From the NCBI GenBank assembly GCA_022821865.1, contig JAJECW010000009.1, positions 1 to 32,343 on the forward strand: DNA of 32,343 nucleotides, written 5' to 3'. This DNA comes from Pseudomonadales bacterium (GTDB taxonomy: Bacteria; Pseudomonadota; Gammaproteobacteria; Pseudomonadales; Pseudohongiellaceae). Below, piece by piece: positions 23,019 through 31,286 of the stretch (positions within the stretch are counted from its first letter, which is position 1; each line of letters opens with the position of its first letter). Under the pieces are notes generated by a model. The model was not told where the DNA came from. It made no database searches and saw only the letters and a program-made list of their open reading frames with translations. The position numbers were made by a program, and so were the translations under genes.

Positions 23019-23203
23019 GGGATTCTCCCCAAGATGGGTTTGGTTCCGCATCAATTAGTAGCACAGCAAAAGAAGCCCCCGCAACGCCACAAGCGTTACA
23101 AAGTTTGACAGTGAACCGACTTGCGATATCAATCGGCATTGGGCTGCGGCGCCAGCGCGGATAGCCGGCGCGGCCTGGCCGCGAGCTTTGCTAGAATGCG
23201 CCG

Positions 23204-25429
23204 ATGGATGCCACTCCCCTTCTCGATCCCCTCAACGAAGAGCAGCGCGAAGCGGTTACCAGTGAAGCCCGCAATCTGCTTGTGCTTGCCGGCGCCGGCA
23301 GTGGCAAGACCCGGGTTCTGGTGCATCGCATTGGCTGGCTGCTTGCCACGGGGCAATCGTCGCCGTTTGAGCTGCTTGCGGTGACCTTCACCAACAAGGC
23401 GGCCCGGGAGATGCGCGAGCGGGTTGCCGCGCTGTTGGCCGCGGGCCATGGCGAGCATCCGGTGGAAGAGAGTGGCGGCCTCGTCAGCAGGATGTGGATC
23501 GGCACATTCCACGCCCTGGCGCGGCGCTTGCTGCTTTCCCACAAACAGGAAGCGGGATTTCCCGAGGGTTTCACCGTCATCGACAGCGATGATCAGTTGC
23601 GCATGATCAAGCGGCTGTCCCGGGACCTGAACGTGAACGAGACGAACTGGCCGGCGCGCAAGTGCCAGGGGGTCATCAACGCCTGGAAGGAGGAGGGCCG
23701 GCGGCCGGACAGTATCGAGCCGGGAGAGAGCAAGTCTTCCCGGGAATTGCTGCCGCTGTATGAGGCTTATCAGGTCGCCTGCGACCGGGGCGCCATGGTG
23801 GATTTCGCCGAGTTGCTGCTGCGTGCCCACGAACTCTGGCTCAAGGATCCGCAGTTGCTCGCCCATTACCGCAATCGCTTCCGCAATATCCTGGTGGACG
23901 AATTCCAGGACTGCAATTCGATCCAGTACGCCTGGGTTCGCGTGCTTTCCGGCGAACAGGGCCGGGTGACCGCGGTGGGCGACGACGACCAGTCAATCTA
24001 TGGCTGGCGCGGCGCGAAGATCGAACATATCCAGCGGTTCCAGGGCGATTTTCCCGATGCCCGCCTGCTGCGGCTGGAGCGGAACTACCGCTCCACCTCC
24101 AACATTCTGAACGCCGCCAACCAACTCATCTCCCGCAACCGGGGGCGGCTTGGCAAGACCTTGTGGACCGACGCCGGCGACGGCGAACCCGTCGGCCTCT
24201 ATGACGCCTTCAACGAACAGGACGAGGCGCGCTTCATCGCGGAACGCATTGAATCCTGGGTCAGCCAGGGCGAGCGCCACTGCGATGTGGCGGTGCTGTA
24301 CCGCTCCAATGCCCAGTCCCGGGAACTCGAAGATGCGCTGTTGCGGGTCAATATTCCCTATCGAATCTACGGCGGACTGCGCTTCTATGATCGCCTGGAA
24401 ATCAAGAACGCGCTGGCCTACCTGCGGCTGCTGGTCAATCGACACGATGACGCGGCGCTGGAGCGGGTCATCAACCTGCCGGTCCGGGGTATCGGCAGCC
24501 GCACCCTGGACGAGATCCGGCAGTTGGCCCGCCGCGGGCAAAGCTCGCTCTGGGCCGCCGCGGTGCAATGCGTCAACAGCGAACTGCTCGCCCCCCGCGC
24601 CTCGGCCGCGGTGCTGCGCTTTCTGCAATTGCTCGATGCGCTGCAGGGCGAATCGGCGCGGCTCGACCTGCCCGAGCAGATCAAGTTCGTCATCGAACAA
24701 AGCGGGCTACTTGAACACCATGAAAAGGAAGGCGGCGAAATCGCCCGGAACCGCATCGAGAATCTGGAAGAACTCGTCAATGCGGCCGGCGGGTTCGCCG
24801 AACTGATGGAGCGGGAGGATGCCGGGGAGGCAAACCCGCTGGTGGAGTTTCTCGATCAGGCCGCGCTCGACGCCGGCGACGCACAGGAAGGGGAGAACAG
24901 CGATGCGGTGCAGTTGATGACGCTGCATTCCGCCAAGGGGCTGGAGTTTCCCCTGGTCTTTCTCGCCGGCATGGAAGAGGGTCTGTTTCCCCACCGGATG
25001 TCGTTGGAAAGCCACAATGGCCTGGAGGAAGAACGCCGGCTGTGCTATGTCGGCATCACCCGGGCGCGGGTCAAACTGTATCTGACGTATGCCGAATCAC
25101 GGCGGCTCCACGGCAACGTCAGCCTGAGCATGGCATCGCGCTTTATCAGCGAAATCCCCCGGAATCTGATCGAGAATCTGCGATTGCGCGCCCAGGTACG
25201 GCAACCGCGCTGGGCTGCCAATACGCCGCGGCAATCCACGCCGGTAGCGGACCCGGCACCGGCAGGACTACCGCTTGGCCAGCGCGTTTCCCACAACAGA
25301 TTCGGCGAAGGCGTGGTGCTGCAAAGCGAAGGCAATGGCGAAAACGCGCGCGTACAGGTAAATTTCGACGATGCGGGAAGCAAATGGCTGGCCTTGTCAC
25401 ACGCCAAACTCGAACTCATCGGGTCCTGA
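23204..25429 (+). CDS. uvrD: DNA helicase II UvrD
   Basis: 741-residue SF1A 3'-5' helicase of mismatch and nucleotide excision repair (E. coli UvrD 720). Motifs in order: Q-motif LNEEQREAV, Walker A LAGAGSGKTRVL near residue 30, FTNKAAREM (Ia), VDEFQDCNSIQY (II), GDDDQSIYGWRGA (III), RLERNYRSTSNIL (IV), VQLMTLHSAKGLEFPLVFLAGMEEG (V), ERRLCYVGITRARVKL (VI). The C-terminus has the UvrD/PcrA Tudor-like module (GQRVSHNRFGEGVVLQSEG). This C-terminal module and the length favour UvrD over Rep. DctP begins 16 bp downstream on the same strand. Confidence 0.95.
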   Translation: MDATPLLDPLNEEQREAVTSEARNLLVLAGAGSGKTRVLVHRIGWLLATGQSSPFELLAVTFTNKAAREMRERVAALLAAGHGEHPVEESGGLVSRMWIGTFHALARRLLLSHKQEAGFPEGFTVIDSDDQLRMIKRLSRDLNVNETNWPARKCQGVINAWKEEGRRPDSIEPGESKSSRELLPLYEAYQVACDRGAMVDFAELLLRAHELWLKDPQLLAHYRNRFRNILVDEFQDCNSIQYAWVRVLSGEQGRVTAVGDDDQSIYGWRGAKIEHIQRFQGDFPDARLLRLERNYRSTSNILNAANQLISRNRGRLGKTLWTDAGDGEPVGLYDAFNEQDEARFIAERIESWVSQGERHCDVAVLYRSNAQSRELEDALLRVNIPYRIYGGLRFYDRLEIKNALAYLRLLVNRHDDAALERVINLPVRGIGSRTLDEIRQLARRGQSSLWAAAVQCVNSELLAPRASAAVLRFLQLLDALQGESARLDLPEQIKFVIEQSGLLEHHEKEGGEIARNRIENLEELVNAAGGFAELMEREDAGEANPLVEFLDQAALDAGDAQEGENSDAVQLMTLHSAKGLEFPLVFLAGMEEGLFPHRMSLESHNGLEEERRLCYVGITRARVKLYLTYAESRRLHGNVSLSMASRFISEIPRNLIENLRLRAQVRQPRWAANTPRQSTPVADPAPAGLPLGQRVSHNRFGEGVVLQSEGNGENARVQVNFDDAGSKWLALSHAKLELIGS

Positions 25430-25445
25430 ACCTGGGAAAATCACT

Positions 25446-26564
25446 ATGCGAATTTCATCCTTGCTGTGCCTGGTTGGGGGGCTGCCTCTGCTTGTGGCCT
25501 GCGGTGAACCGACCGCACCAGCGGAATCGGCCGCCGCAGCCATTTCGCCCCCGGCGGAGGAATCGGTATTCGAATGGAAAATGATCACCTCCTGGCCGAA
25601 GAACCTGCCCGCGGTCGGCACTTCGCCGGAAGAGTTTTCCGAGCGCGTCGCGCGCATGACCAACGGCCGCTTGCAGATCCGCGTCTACGGCGCCAACGAA
25701 CTCGTCGGCGGGCTCGAAGTCTTCGACGCGGTTTCCCAGGGCGTCGCCGAAATGGGGCATAGCGGCGCCTACTACTGGCAAGGCAAGATCGCCGCCACGC
25801 CGTTTTTCTCCAGCATCCCCTTCGGCCTCACCGGCTCGGAGCAGGACGCCTGGCTGTCCTACGGCGGCGGCAATGAACTGTGGCGCGAACTGTACGAACC
25901 CTTCGGCCTGATTCCCGTGCGCGGCGGCAATTCGGGCACCCAGATGTTCGGCTGGTTCAACCGCGAGATCAATTCGCTCGAAGACATGCGGGGCCTGAAG
26001 ATGCGCATTCCCAGCCTCGGCGGCGAAGTATTCCGCCGCGCCGGCGGCACGCCGGTGACGATGCAGGTCAGCGACGTCTTCAACGCCTTGCAGACCGGCG
26101 TCCTCGACGCCACCGAATTCATCAGCCCCTACAACGATCTCGCCGCCGGCTACCACACCGTGGCGGATTACTATTATTACCCCGGCTGGCACGAGCCCGG
26201 CTCGACCCTCGAAACCGTCATCAACAAGGCCGCCTTCGACGCCCTGCCGCCGGACCTGCGGGAAATCCTGCTCACCGCCACCGAGGCGATGAACCAGTTG
26301 CTGCACGACGAGCTCACCGCCAGGAACAACGAGGCGCTGCGCATTCTGGTAGAAGAACACGGCGTACAGCTACGCAAGCTGCCCGACGATGTGCTGATCG
26401 AGCTGCGCCGCATTTCCGAGGAAGTGGTGCAGGAACTCGCCGCCACCGACCCAGCCACCGCGCGCATCCACGAATCCTGGCGCGATTTCCGCGAAGGCGT
26501 CATGAGCTACCGCGACATCGCCGAAGAAGCCTTCATCGAAGCCCGCCGCCTGCCGGCGAATTAG
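25446..26564 (+). CDS. dctP: TRAP transporter solute-binding lipoprotein (DctP family, TakP-like)
   Basis: 372 residues. Signal sequence MRISSLLCLVGGLPLLVAC with a lipobox LVAC, so probably a lipoprotein tethered in the periplasm. The mature part starts with a flexible Ala/Glu-rich segment, then FEWKMITSWPKNLPAVGTSPEEFSERV, typical of the 2-oxo acid/mannitol-chloroaromatic branch (TakP-like). Further marks: EMGHSGAYYW, GGNSGTQMFGWF (with the ligand-binding region), LKMRIPSLGGEVFRRAGGTPV and DATEFISPYNDLAAGYH. It delivers an organic acid to DctQM. Unusually, its membrane partners lie on the opposite strand and converge on it. The start was taken at ATG 25446 where the signal peptide begins; an AACCTGGGA stretch precedes it. 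Confidence 0.92.
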   Translation: MRISSLLCLVGGLPLLVACGEPTAPAESAAAAISPPAEESVFEWKMITSWPKNLPAVGTSPEEFSERVARMTNGRLQIRVYGANELVGGLEVFDAVSQGVAEMGHSGAYYWQGKIAATPFFSSIPFGLTGSEQDAWLSYGGGNELWRELYEPFGLIPVRGGNSGTQMFGWFNREINSLEDMRGLKMRIPSLGGEVFRRAGGTPVTMQVSDVFNALQTGVLDATEFISPYNDLAAGYHTVADYYYYPGWHEPGSTLETVINKAAFDALPPDLREILLTATEAMNQLLHDELTARNNEALRILVEEHGVQLRKLPDDVLIELRRISEEVVQELAATDPATARIHESWRDFREGVMSYRDIAEEAFIEARRLPAN

Positions 26565-26586
26565 GAATCAGCGGAGATTTTGGAAT

Positions 26587-26670
26587 ATGAAGCCTCGTGA
26601 CATCGGAAATGAAATCCTCGAAGGCATTGAGGAGATCAAGCAGTTCAAGAAGGGAAAGATTTCGCTTAAG
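26587..26670 (+). pseudogene. 5' relic of an XRE-type antitoxin gene
   Basis: The first 28 or so codons (MKPRDIGNEILEGIEEIKQF, KKGKISLK) strongly resemble the N-terminus of HTH antitoxins that start with an IGxEILxGIREIK helix and are partners of RelE/HigB toxins. After that the frame runs into the antisense of dctM and the family sequence is lost, including the whole helix-turn-helix. The break falls within a few bases of the dctM stop codon at 26673-26675. GGAG lies before the ATG, so the start region looks functional. No toxin gene remains. Remnant of a toxin-antitoxin locus cut by rearrangement; the family match is from memory of the motif. Confidence 0.6.
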
Positions 26671-26672
26671 AA

Positions 26673-28043
26673 TTATTGCCGCAACAGTTCCGGCAAGACG
26701 GTGGCCAAGCCAGGGTACAAGGCAAGTAGCAACAATACTCCCAGCTGCATGAGTACGAAGGGGATTGCGCCGCGGTAGATTGCGCCGGTGGGGAGGTCGT
26801 CCGGGGCTACGCTGCGCAGGTAGAACAGGGAGAAGCCGAAGGGCGGGGTGAGGAAGGAGGTTTGCAGGTTGACGCAGATCATCACGCCGAGCCAGATCGG
26901 GTCGACTCCCATGCCGAGCAGCGCTGGCCCGACCATGGGCACGACCAGGAAGGTGATCTCGATGAAGTCGAGAATGAAGCCGAGCAGGAAGATCACGAGC
27001 ATGACGATCAGGGTGGCGGAGAATACGCCGCCCGGCAGTCCGCTGAAGATTTCCTCGATCAGTTGCTCGCCGCCGAAACCGCGGAAGACCGATGAGAATA
27101 TCGTCGCGCCGAGCAGGATCAGATAGGCCATCGACGTGAGCCGCACCGTCACCAGCGACACGTCGCGCAAGACATCCAGATTCAACTTGCGCCGGCTGAG
27201 CGCGAGCAGCGCCGCGCCGATGGCGCCCACTCCGGCGGCCTCGGTCGGCGTGGCGAGTCCGAACAGGATCGACCCGAGCACCGCCACCATCAGCACCACC
27301 GGCGGCAGCAGGCCACCGAGCAATTTGCGCACCGGGACCTCTCGCGATCCTCTCCTGAACGGCGGCGGCGCCTCCGGGTCGAAGCGGGCGACGATTCCCA
27401 CATAGGTCGCGTAGGCGACCACGAGCAGCAGGCCCGGCACGACCGCGCCGGCGAAAAGATCGCCGATGGTAACGAAGTCCGGCGCGAAGGCGCCGGCGTT
27501 GAGCTGCGATTGCTGATAGGCGTTGCTGATGACTTCGCCGAGCAGGATCAGGCAGATCGAAGGCGGAATGATCTGGCCGAGGGTGCCGGTGGCGCAGATC
27601 GTTCCGGCGGCCAGCGATGGGCGGTAACCGGCCTTGAGCATGGAAGGCAGCGAGAGAATGCCCATGGTCACCACCGTCGCGCCGACGATACCGGTGCTCG
27701 CCGCCAGCAGCATCCCGACGAACACCACGGAAATGCCGAGGCCGCCGGGCAGGCGGGCGAAGGCCGATTCCATGCTTTCGAGCAACTCCTCGGCGATGCG
27801 GGATTTTTCCAGCATCGTGCCCATGAAGACGAACATGGGCACGGCGTAGAGATTCTGGTTGACGAAAATGCCGTAGATGCGGTTCGGGATCAGGCCGAGA
27901 AAGGCGCCGTCGAACACGCCGGCGGCGAGCCCCAGGCCCGCGAACAGCAGCGATACTCCCGATAAGGTCAGCGCGACCGGATAACCCGCCAGCAGGAACA
28001 GGCAGATGACCAGAAACAGCAGCAGCGGCAGCAGTTCGATCAC
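26673..28043 (-). CDS. dctM: TRAP transporter large permease DctM
   Basis: 456 residues and about 12-13 membrane spans. Family marks: LAGYPVALTLSGVSLLFAGLG, NLYAVPMFVFMGTMLEKSRIAEELL, STGIVGATVVTMGILSLPSMLKAGY, CATGTLGQIIPPSICLILLGE, LFGLATPTEAAGVGAIGA and NLQTSFLTPPFGFSLFYLRSVAP. It forms the sodium-driven channel with DctQ. The frame is open upstream to 28184, but the GTG at 28043 (reading VIELLPLLLF) overlaps the dctQ stop as GTGA, a typical coupled start, and begins at the first membrane span, so it was chosen. It ends against the antitoxin relic. Confidence 0.92.
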   Translation of the reverse strand: MIELLPLLLFLVICLFLLAGYPVALTLSGVSLLFAGLGLAAGVFDGAFLGLIPNRIYGIFVNQNLYAVPMFVFMGTMLEKSRIAEELLESMESAFARLPGGLGISVVFVGMLLAASTGIVGATVVTMGILSLPSMLKAGYRPSLAAGTICATGTLGQIIPPSICLILLGEVISNAYQQSQLNAGAFAPDFVTIGDLFAGAVVPGLLLVVAYATYVGIVARFDPEAPPPFRRGSREVPVRKLLGGLLPPVVLMVAVLGSILFGLATPTEAAGVGAIGAALLALSRRKLNLDVLRDVSLVTVRLTSMAYLILLGATIFSSVFRGFGGEQLIEEIFSGLPGGVFSATLIVMLVIFLLGFILDFIEITFLVVPMVGPALLGMGVDPIWLGVMICVNLQTSFLTPPFGFSLFYLRSVAPDDLPTGAIYRGAIPFVLMQLGVLLLLALYPGLATVLPELLRQ

Positions 28044-28546
28044 GCGCGGAATTTCTCGAGCGAGCGGAGGAATTCGGCAAACCCTTGCAGCAGGAGCAAG
28101 CCCGCGAGCACGGGAATCAGCGTCTTGAGGAGGAAAACGAAAGGCAGCCCGCTCGATTCCGGCGAGCCTTCGAGGCTGCTCCACGACAAGGCGACATAAT
28201 CCCAGCTCGTCCAGATGATGAACACGCCGGTGACGCCGAGGAAAAACACGGCGCCGAACATGTCGACCAGCGCCTGCGCCTTGCTCGTCAGCCGGTTGTA
28301 GAAGAAATCCACCCGCACATGGCCCCGGGCTTTCAGGGTGTAGGCGGCGCCAAAGGCGAACAGCGCCGAGTTGATATAGATCACCGATTCCTGCAAGCCG
28401 ATATGGCCGATGCTGAACAGGTAGCGCAGGGATACGATCAGCAACACCACCAGCACTTCGGCCACTGCCAGCCAGCAGATGATGCGCCCCGTGCGTTCGC
28501 TGAAAGCGTCGATGGCGGCGATGACCGCGGCGGTTTTTCCGATCAT
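28040..28546 (-). CDS. dctQ: TRAP transporter small permease DctQ
   Basis: 168 residues with four predicted membrane spans: around 18-35 (IICWLAVAEVLVVLLIVSLRY), 50-65, 92-115 (MFGAVFFLGVTGVFIIWTSW) and 130-150 (LPFVFLLKTLIPVLAGLLLLQG). The LKARGHVRVDFFYNRL segment is typical of DctQ. It is the partner of DctM, with a 4-bp GTGA overlap, and lies 4 bp downstream of a small membrane-protein gene in the same direction. Starts MIGKTAAVIAAIDAFSERTGR. Confidence 0.9.
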   Translation of the reverse strand: MIGKTAAVIAAIDAFSERTGRIICWLAVAEVLVVLLIVSLRYLFSIGHIGLQESVIYINSALFAFGAAYTLKARGHVRVDFFYNRLTSKAQALVDMFGAVFFLGVTGVFIIWTSWDYVALSWSSLEGSPESSGLPFVFLLKTLIPVLAGLLLLQGFAEFLRSLEKFRA

Positions 28547-28550
28547 GGCT

Positions 28551-28913
28551 TCATCCCATGTGCCACACCCGCAGCAATTGCCAGGTCAGCACGAGCACCG
28601 CGGCGGAAAGCCCGAGCATTGCCAGCCCCAGCACCCGGAGCATGCCCCGGTGCATGCCGCGGGCCAGCCGGCGGCGCCAGGCCATGTCCCGCGTGGCCCG
28701 GGGTGGCACCGATTCGAACAGACGGCCGAAGCTCAGCAGCGTCAGCGACCAGCACAGCGCCACCACGCCCGGCATGAGCCAGCGGTCATCGGCCAGCCAG
28801 GGATTGGAAACCGCGCTTGCCGCCACGAGCGCCAGGGACGCCACAACGAGCAGCAACCAGAGCCAACGCCCCCGCTGCACCATGACGGCGATTCGTCCCA
28901 GCCGGTCAATCAT
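28551..28913 (-). CDS. Small inner-membrane protein of unknown function (TRAP operon)
   Basis: 120 residues from the preferred ATG at 28913 (MIDRLGRIAVMVQRGRW); a frame start at 28949 would add 12 residues. Three hydrophobic spans are visible: WLWLLLVVASLALVAASAV, MPGVVALCWSLTLLSF and LGLAMLGLSAAVLVLTWQLL, with a basic Arg-rich loop between the second and third. I recognise no family. It precedes dctQ by 4 bp on the same strand, so it is probably co-transcribed with the transporter. It could be an accessory subunit, or unrelated to transport. Confidence 0.6.
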   Translation of the reverse strand: MIDRLGRIAVMVQRGRWLWLLLVVASLALVAASAVSNPWLADDRWLMPGVVALCWSLTLLSFGRLFESVPPRATRDMAWRRRLARGMHRGMLRVLGLAMLGLSAAVLVLTWQLLRVWHMG

Positions 28914-28937
28914 GGATTCAGCCCTTGTAAACCTGGG

Positions 28938-29078
28938 AGCCTGCGCCACACGAATTCGCTATCGCCGCGCTCCTGGCTGATCGATCGAGGCGAATATTGG
29001 TGGATATTCAACGAAATCGAGCGGCCAGGGGCGTGGACGGGAGCGGATTTGCAGCCGTGAATTCCTGTGGCGCAGGCT
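28938..29078. mobile_element. MITE-like element with 20-bp terminal inverted repeats (GGAGCCTGCG family)
   Basis: Left end 28938-28957 and right end 29059-29078 are inverted repeats matching at 19 of 20 bases, core AGCCTGCGCCACA followed by GAATTC. The 141-bp unit contains no open frame of note. Its left interior (ATTCGCTATCGCCGCG) matches the tail of the repeat at 17302-17357. No transposase is in the window. It fills most of the 249-bp space between the small membrane protein gene and yaaA. A target-site duplication was not clearly identified. Confidence 0.6.
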
Positions 29079-29162
29079 TCTGGGCAAGCTTAGCAAACCC
29101 ACAAGGATTTGACGCTCATGTATCATGTCGCCTTGTAGAACGCCAACAAGAGAGCACAACCG

Positions 29163-29948
29163 ATGCTTACTGTCGTTTCCCCCGCCAAAACCCTGGACTT
29201 TGAAAGCCGCGTGGCGACGCGCAAGTGTTCCCAGCCAAAATTTCTGGAGCAGGCTTCCCGCCTCGTGGAACATATGCAGACCCTCGATCCGGGAGACCTT
29301 TCGGACCTGATGGACATCAGCCCGGATCTGGCGGAACTCAACTGGCGGCGCTACGCCGCCTGGCGGGCGCCTTTCACCCTGCGCAATGCCCGGCAGGCGG
29401 TTTTCGCCTTTCGCGGCGATGTGTATCTGGGGCTGCGGGCGGAACAATTCGGCACCGCCGAATTGAACTTCGCGCAAAAGCACTTGCGCATCCTGTCCGG
29501 ACTGTACGGCGTGTTGCGTCCCCTCGACCTGATTCAGCCGTACCGCCTGGAGATGGGCCGGCAGGTTGCCGTGGACGGCGCCGCCAGCCTGTACGAATTC
29601 TGGAGGGAAACGCTGGCGCATTCCCTCAACGAAGACCTCGCCGCCCAGCCGCAAAAGCGAAAAGTGCTGATCAACCTCGCTTCCAGCGAGTACTTCCAGT
29701 CCATCGATACCGGGGCGCTGGCGGCCGATGTCATCACGCCGGTTTTCAAGGACCAGACCGGGCGCGGCGATTACCGCGTTCTCAGCTTCATGGCGAAACG
29801 CGCCCGGGGCGAGATGGCGGCCTGGATCATCCGCAACCGCATCAATGCCGTCCCGACACTGAAGAAATTCGACGAAAGCGGTTATCGCTACAGTGAAGCG
29901 GAATCCTCCAGAGAGCGGTTGGTGTTTCTGCGCGAGCGCAGGAGCTGA
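29163..29948 (+). CDS. yaaA: Peroxide-stress protein YaaA (DUF328/UPF0246)
   Basis: 261 residues, usual length about 257. The signature N-terminus MLTVVSPAKTLDFES is present, with the later family segments NWRRYAAWRAPFTLRNARQAVFAFRGDVYLGL, HLRILSGLYGVLRPLDLIQPYRLEMG and VLINLASSEYFQSID. The E. coli homologue lowers intracellular free iron and damage during hydrogen peroxide stress and binds DNA. Cytoplasmic. GAGAG stands before the ATG. A methyltransferase gene follows after 14 bp on the same strand and is probably co-transcribed. Confidence 0.94.
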   Translation: MLTVVSPAKTLDFESRVATRKCSQPKFLEQASRLVEHMQTLDPGDLSDLMDISPDLAELNWRRYAAWRAPFTLRNARQAVFAFRGDVYLGLRAEQFGTAELNFAQKHLRILSGLYGVLRPLDLIQPYRLEMGRQVAVDGAASLYEFWRETLAHSLNEDLAAQPQKRKVLINLASSEYFQSIDTGALAADVITPVFKDQTGRGDYRVLSFMAKRARGEMAAWIIRNRINAVPTLKKFDESGYRYSEAESSRERLVFLRERRS

Positions 29949-29962
29949 CCCGCGCCGGAGCC

Positions 29963-30559
29963 ATGGAAGACCTGCCTTTCAGCCAGGCCAGCGAGAACAA
30001 CAAGGGTCCGATTCTTGCGGTGCTGCGGCAGCATCTGGGCGACACCGGCTCCCTGCTCGAAATCGGCGCCGGCACCGGCCAGCATGCCGAACATATGGCC
30101 GGGCGCTTTCCGGGCCTGTGCTGGCAGACTTCGGACACCGCGGCGAATTTGTCCATATTGCGGCCGCGCGTCAGCCGGGCCGGCCTGCCGGCGCCGATCG
30201 CGGTCGACGTGAATGCGGCTGACTGGAACTGCGGGCGCTTCGAGGCGGTTTTCTGCGCCAATATGCTGCATATCATCGCCGCGACATCGGTGGAGAATTT
30301 CTTCCTGGGGCTGGGTCCCCATCTGCTTCCCGGTGGCCTGTTACTGGTGTACGGCCCCTTCCGCTACCGCAATGCCTACACCTCCCCAAGCAACGCCCGT
30401 TTCGACCACTGGCTGCGGCAACGCGACCCGCTCAGCGGCATCCGCGATTTCGAGTGGGTCAATCGACTGGCGGAAGATGCCGCCCTGGCGCTGGTGGAAG
30501 ACCATGCCATGCCCGCCAATAATCAGTTGCTGGTCTGGAAAAAGAGCCCCGGGAATTGA
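29963..30559 (+). CDS. DUF938 SAM-dependent methyltransferase-like protein
   Basis: 198 residues. The family opening FSQASENNKGPILAVLRQHL leads into the SAM-binding loop LLEIGAGTGQHAEHMA (motif I), then VDVNAADW, FCANMLHIIA and LLPGGLLLVYGPFRY, with FRYRNAYTSPSNARFDHWLRQRDPLSGIRDFEWV typical of DUF938. Cytoplasmic class I methyltransferase fold. The substrate of this family is not known to me. Likely in a two-gene unit with yaaA. Confidence 0.9.
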   Translation: MEDLPFSQASENNKGPILAVLRQHLGDTGSLLEIGAGTGQHAEHMAGRFPGLCWQTSDTAANLSILRPRVSRAGLPAPIAVDVNAADWNCGRFEAVFCANMLHIIAATSVENFFLGLGPHLLPGGLLLVYGPFRYRNAYTSPSNARFDHWLRQRDPLSGIRDFEWVNRLAEDAALALVEDHAMPANNQLLVWKKSPGN

Positions 30560-30582
30560 GATTTCCAAGGAGCTTCAAGTTA

Positions 30583-31011
30583 TCAGGAGTGTGCGGAAGA
30601 CAGCAGCGGAATGCGCTGCCTGCGGTGTTTCCGATAGACGTCAAAATCGCTGTCCAGGGTGAAAACCACGCTTTGGGACTGTTGTTCAGCCATGCGAACG
30701 ATACAGCCGTCCGCAAGTGACATGGGAACGCTCCTGTACTTCGCCAACAAACGTTCCACCGCGGACAATTCCTCGGCAAGGCTGAAAGCCAGCCGGAACA
30801 CCCCGCGCTCGAAAAACTGAAAAATCGCCTGTTGCGCGCCGGGGTCGAGGCATCGCGCCAGATAGTGCGCCTCTGTCAGCACAGGTTCGCAAACGAGCAA
30901 TGGAAAGGAGATCTGGCTCCAAGAATCGCGAACCCACTTGTGATGCTGATCGTCTCGGTTCAACAGGGCGATCAAGGGCCCCGTGTCCAGGATGACTTTG
31001 GCTTCACTCAC
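30583..31011 (-). CDS. vapC: PIN-domain toxin (VapC-like)
   Basis: 142 residues from a GTG start at 31011, which overlaps the antitoxin stop (GTGAGTGA, 8-bp overlap); a longer frame to 31212 would run antisense-like through the antitoxin gene and is rejected. PIN acidic residues: Asp9 in VILDTGPLIALLNRDD, Glu47 in EPVLTEAHYLAR, Asp in SLADGCIVRM and the FTLDSDFDVYR end. Expected to be a metal-dependent RNase cutting tRNA or rRNA when freed from its antitoxin. Divergent in sequence and target class from the second PIN toxin at 31779. Confidence 0.88.
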   Translation of the reverse strand: MSEAKVILDTGPLIALLNRDDQHHKWVRDSWSQISFPLLVCEPVLTEAHYLARCLDPGAQQAIFQFFERGVFRLAFSLAEELSAVERLLAKYRSVPMSLADGCIVRMAEQQSQSVVFTLDSDFDVYRKHRRQRIPLLSSAHS

Positions 31012-31246
31012 CAAAACCGTCCATATGTTTCCTCGCCGCCGACAAATCCGCGGGACCGGAAAAAGCGCCCACCAGGTCGGCAACCTGGGAAAGCGCGGAC
31101 TCGGGTCGCGCCGAGGCTTCCTCGGCAAGCAGAAACGACCGAATCGCCTCGCGCACCAGGACCGATTTGCTGACGCCCCTGCGACTCGCAGCCGCAGCAA
31201 GCTCAGCGACAAGGGTTTCAGGTATTTTCAGGGAGATCGTGCCCAT
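31004..31246 (-). CDS. Ribbon-helix-helix antitoxin (CopG/ParD-like)
   Basis: 80 residues. The ATG at 31246 (MGTISLKIPETLVAELAAAAS) opens directly on the RHH beta-strand, followed by two helices (RRGVSKSVLVREAIRSFLLAEE); the remaining 45 residues form the toxin-binding tail. Upstream frame to 31285 reads through the promoter and is rejected. The gene precedes and overlaps the toxin gene, the usual VapBC order. The start codon lies only about 4 nt past the predicted transcription start, suggesting a leaderless mRNA. Autoregulation through two TAATACAAA direct repeats is inferred. Confidence 0.85.
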   Translation of the reverse strand: MGTISLKIPETLVAELAAAASRRGVSKSVLVREAIRSFLLAEEASARPESALSQVADLVGAFSGPADLSAARKHMDGFGE

Positions 31247-31256
31247 GGCGGTCAAA

Positions 31257-31286
31257 ATAATACAAATAGGACTAAAGTAATACAAA
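31257..31286 (-). promoter_or_regulatory. Promoter and operator repeats of the first toxin-antitoxin pair
   Basis: On the minus strand TTGTAT (31285-31280), 17-nt spacer, TATTAT (31262-31257). Direct repeats TAATACAAA at 31258-31266 and 31278-31286, 20 bp apart (two helical turns), cover the -10 and the -35. RHH dimers binding there would shut the promoter. Confidence 0.65.

Noticed and set aside
23083-23097. AACGC-CACAA-GCGTT dyad before the cytochrome/copper gene as an operator
   Set aside because: Five-base arms are expected by chance at this GC content, and no matching second site or clear promoter was found.
26533-28080. 515-codon minus-strand open frame over dctM
   Set aside because: Same strand as dctM but in another frame, Arg/Pro/His-rich and without domains, whereas the dctM frame carries all TRAP permease motifs.
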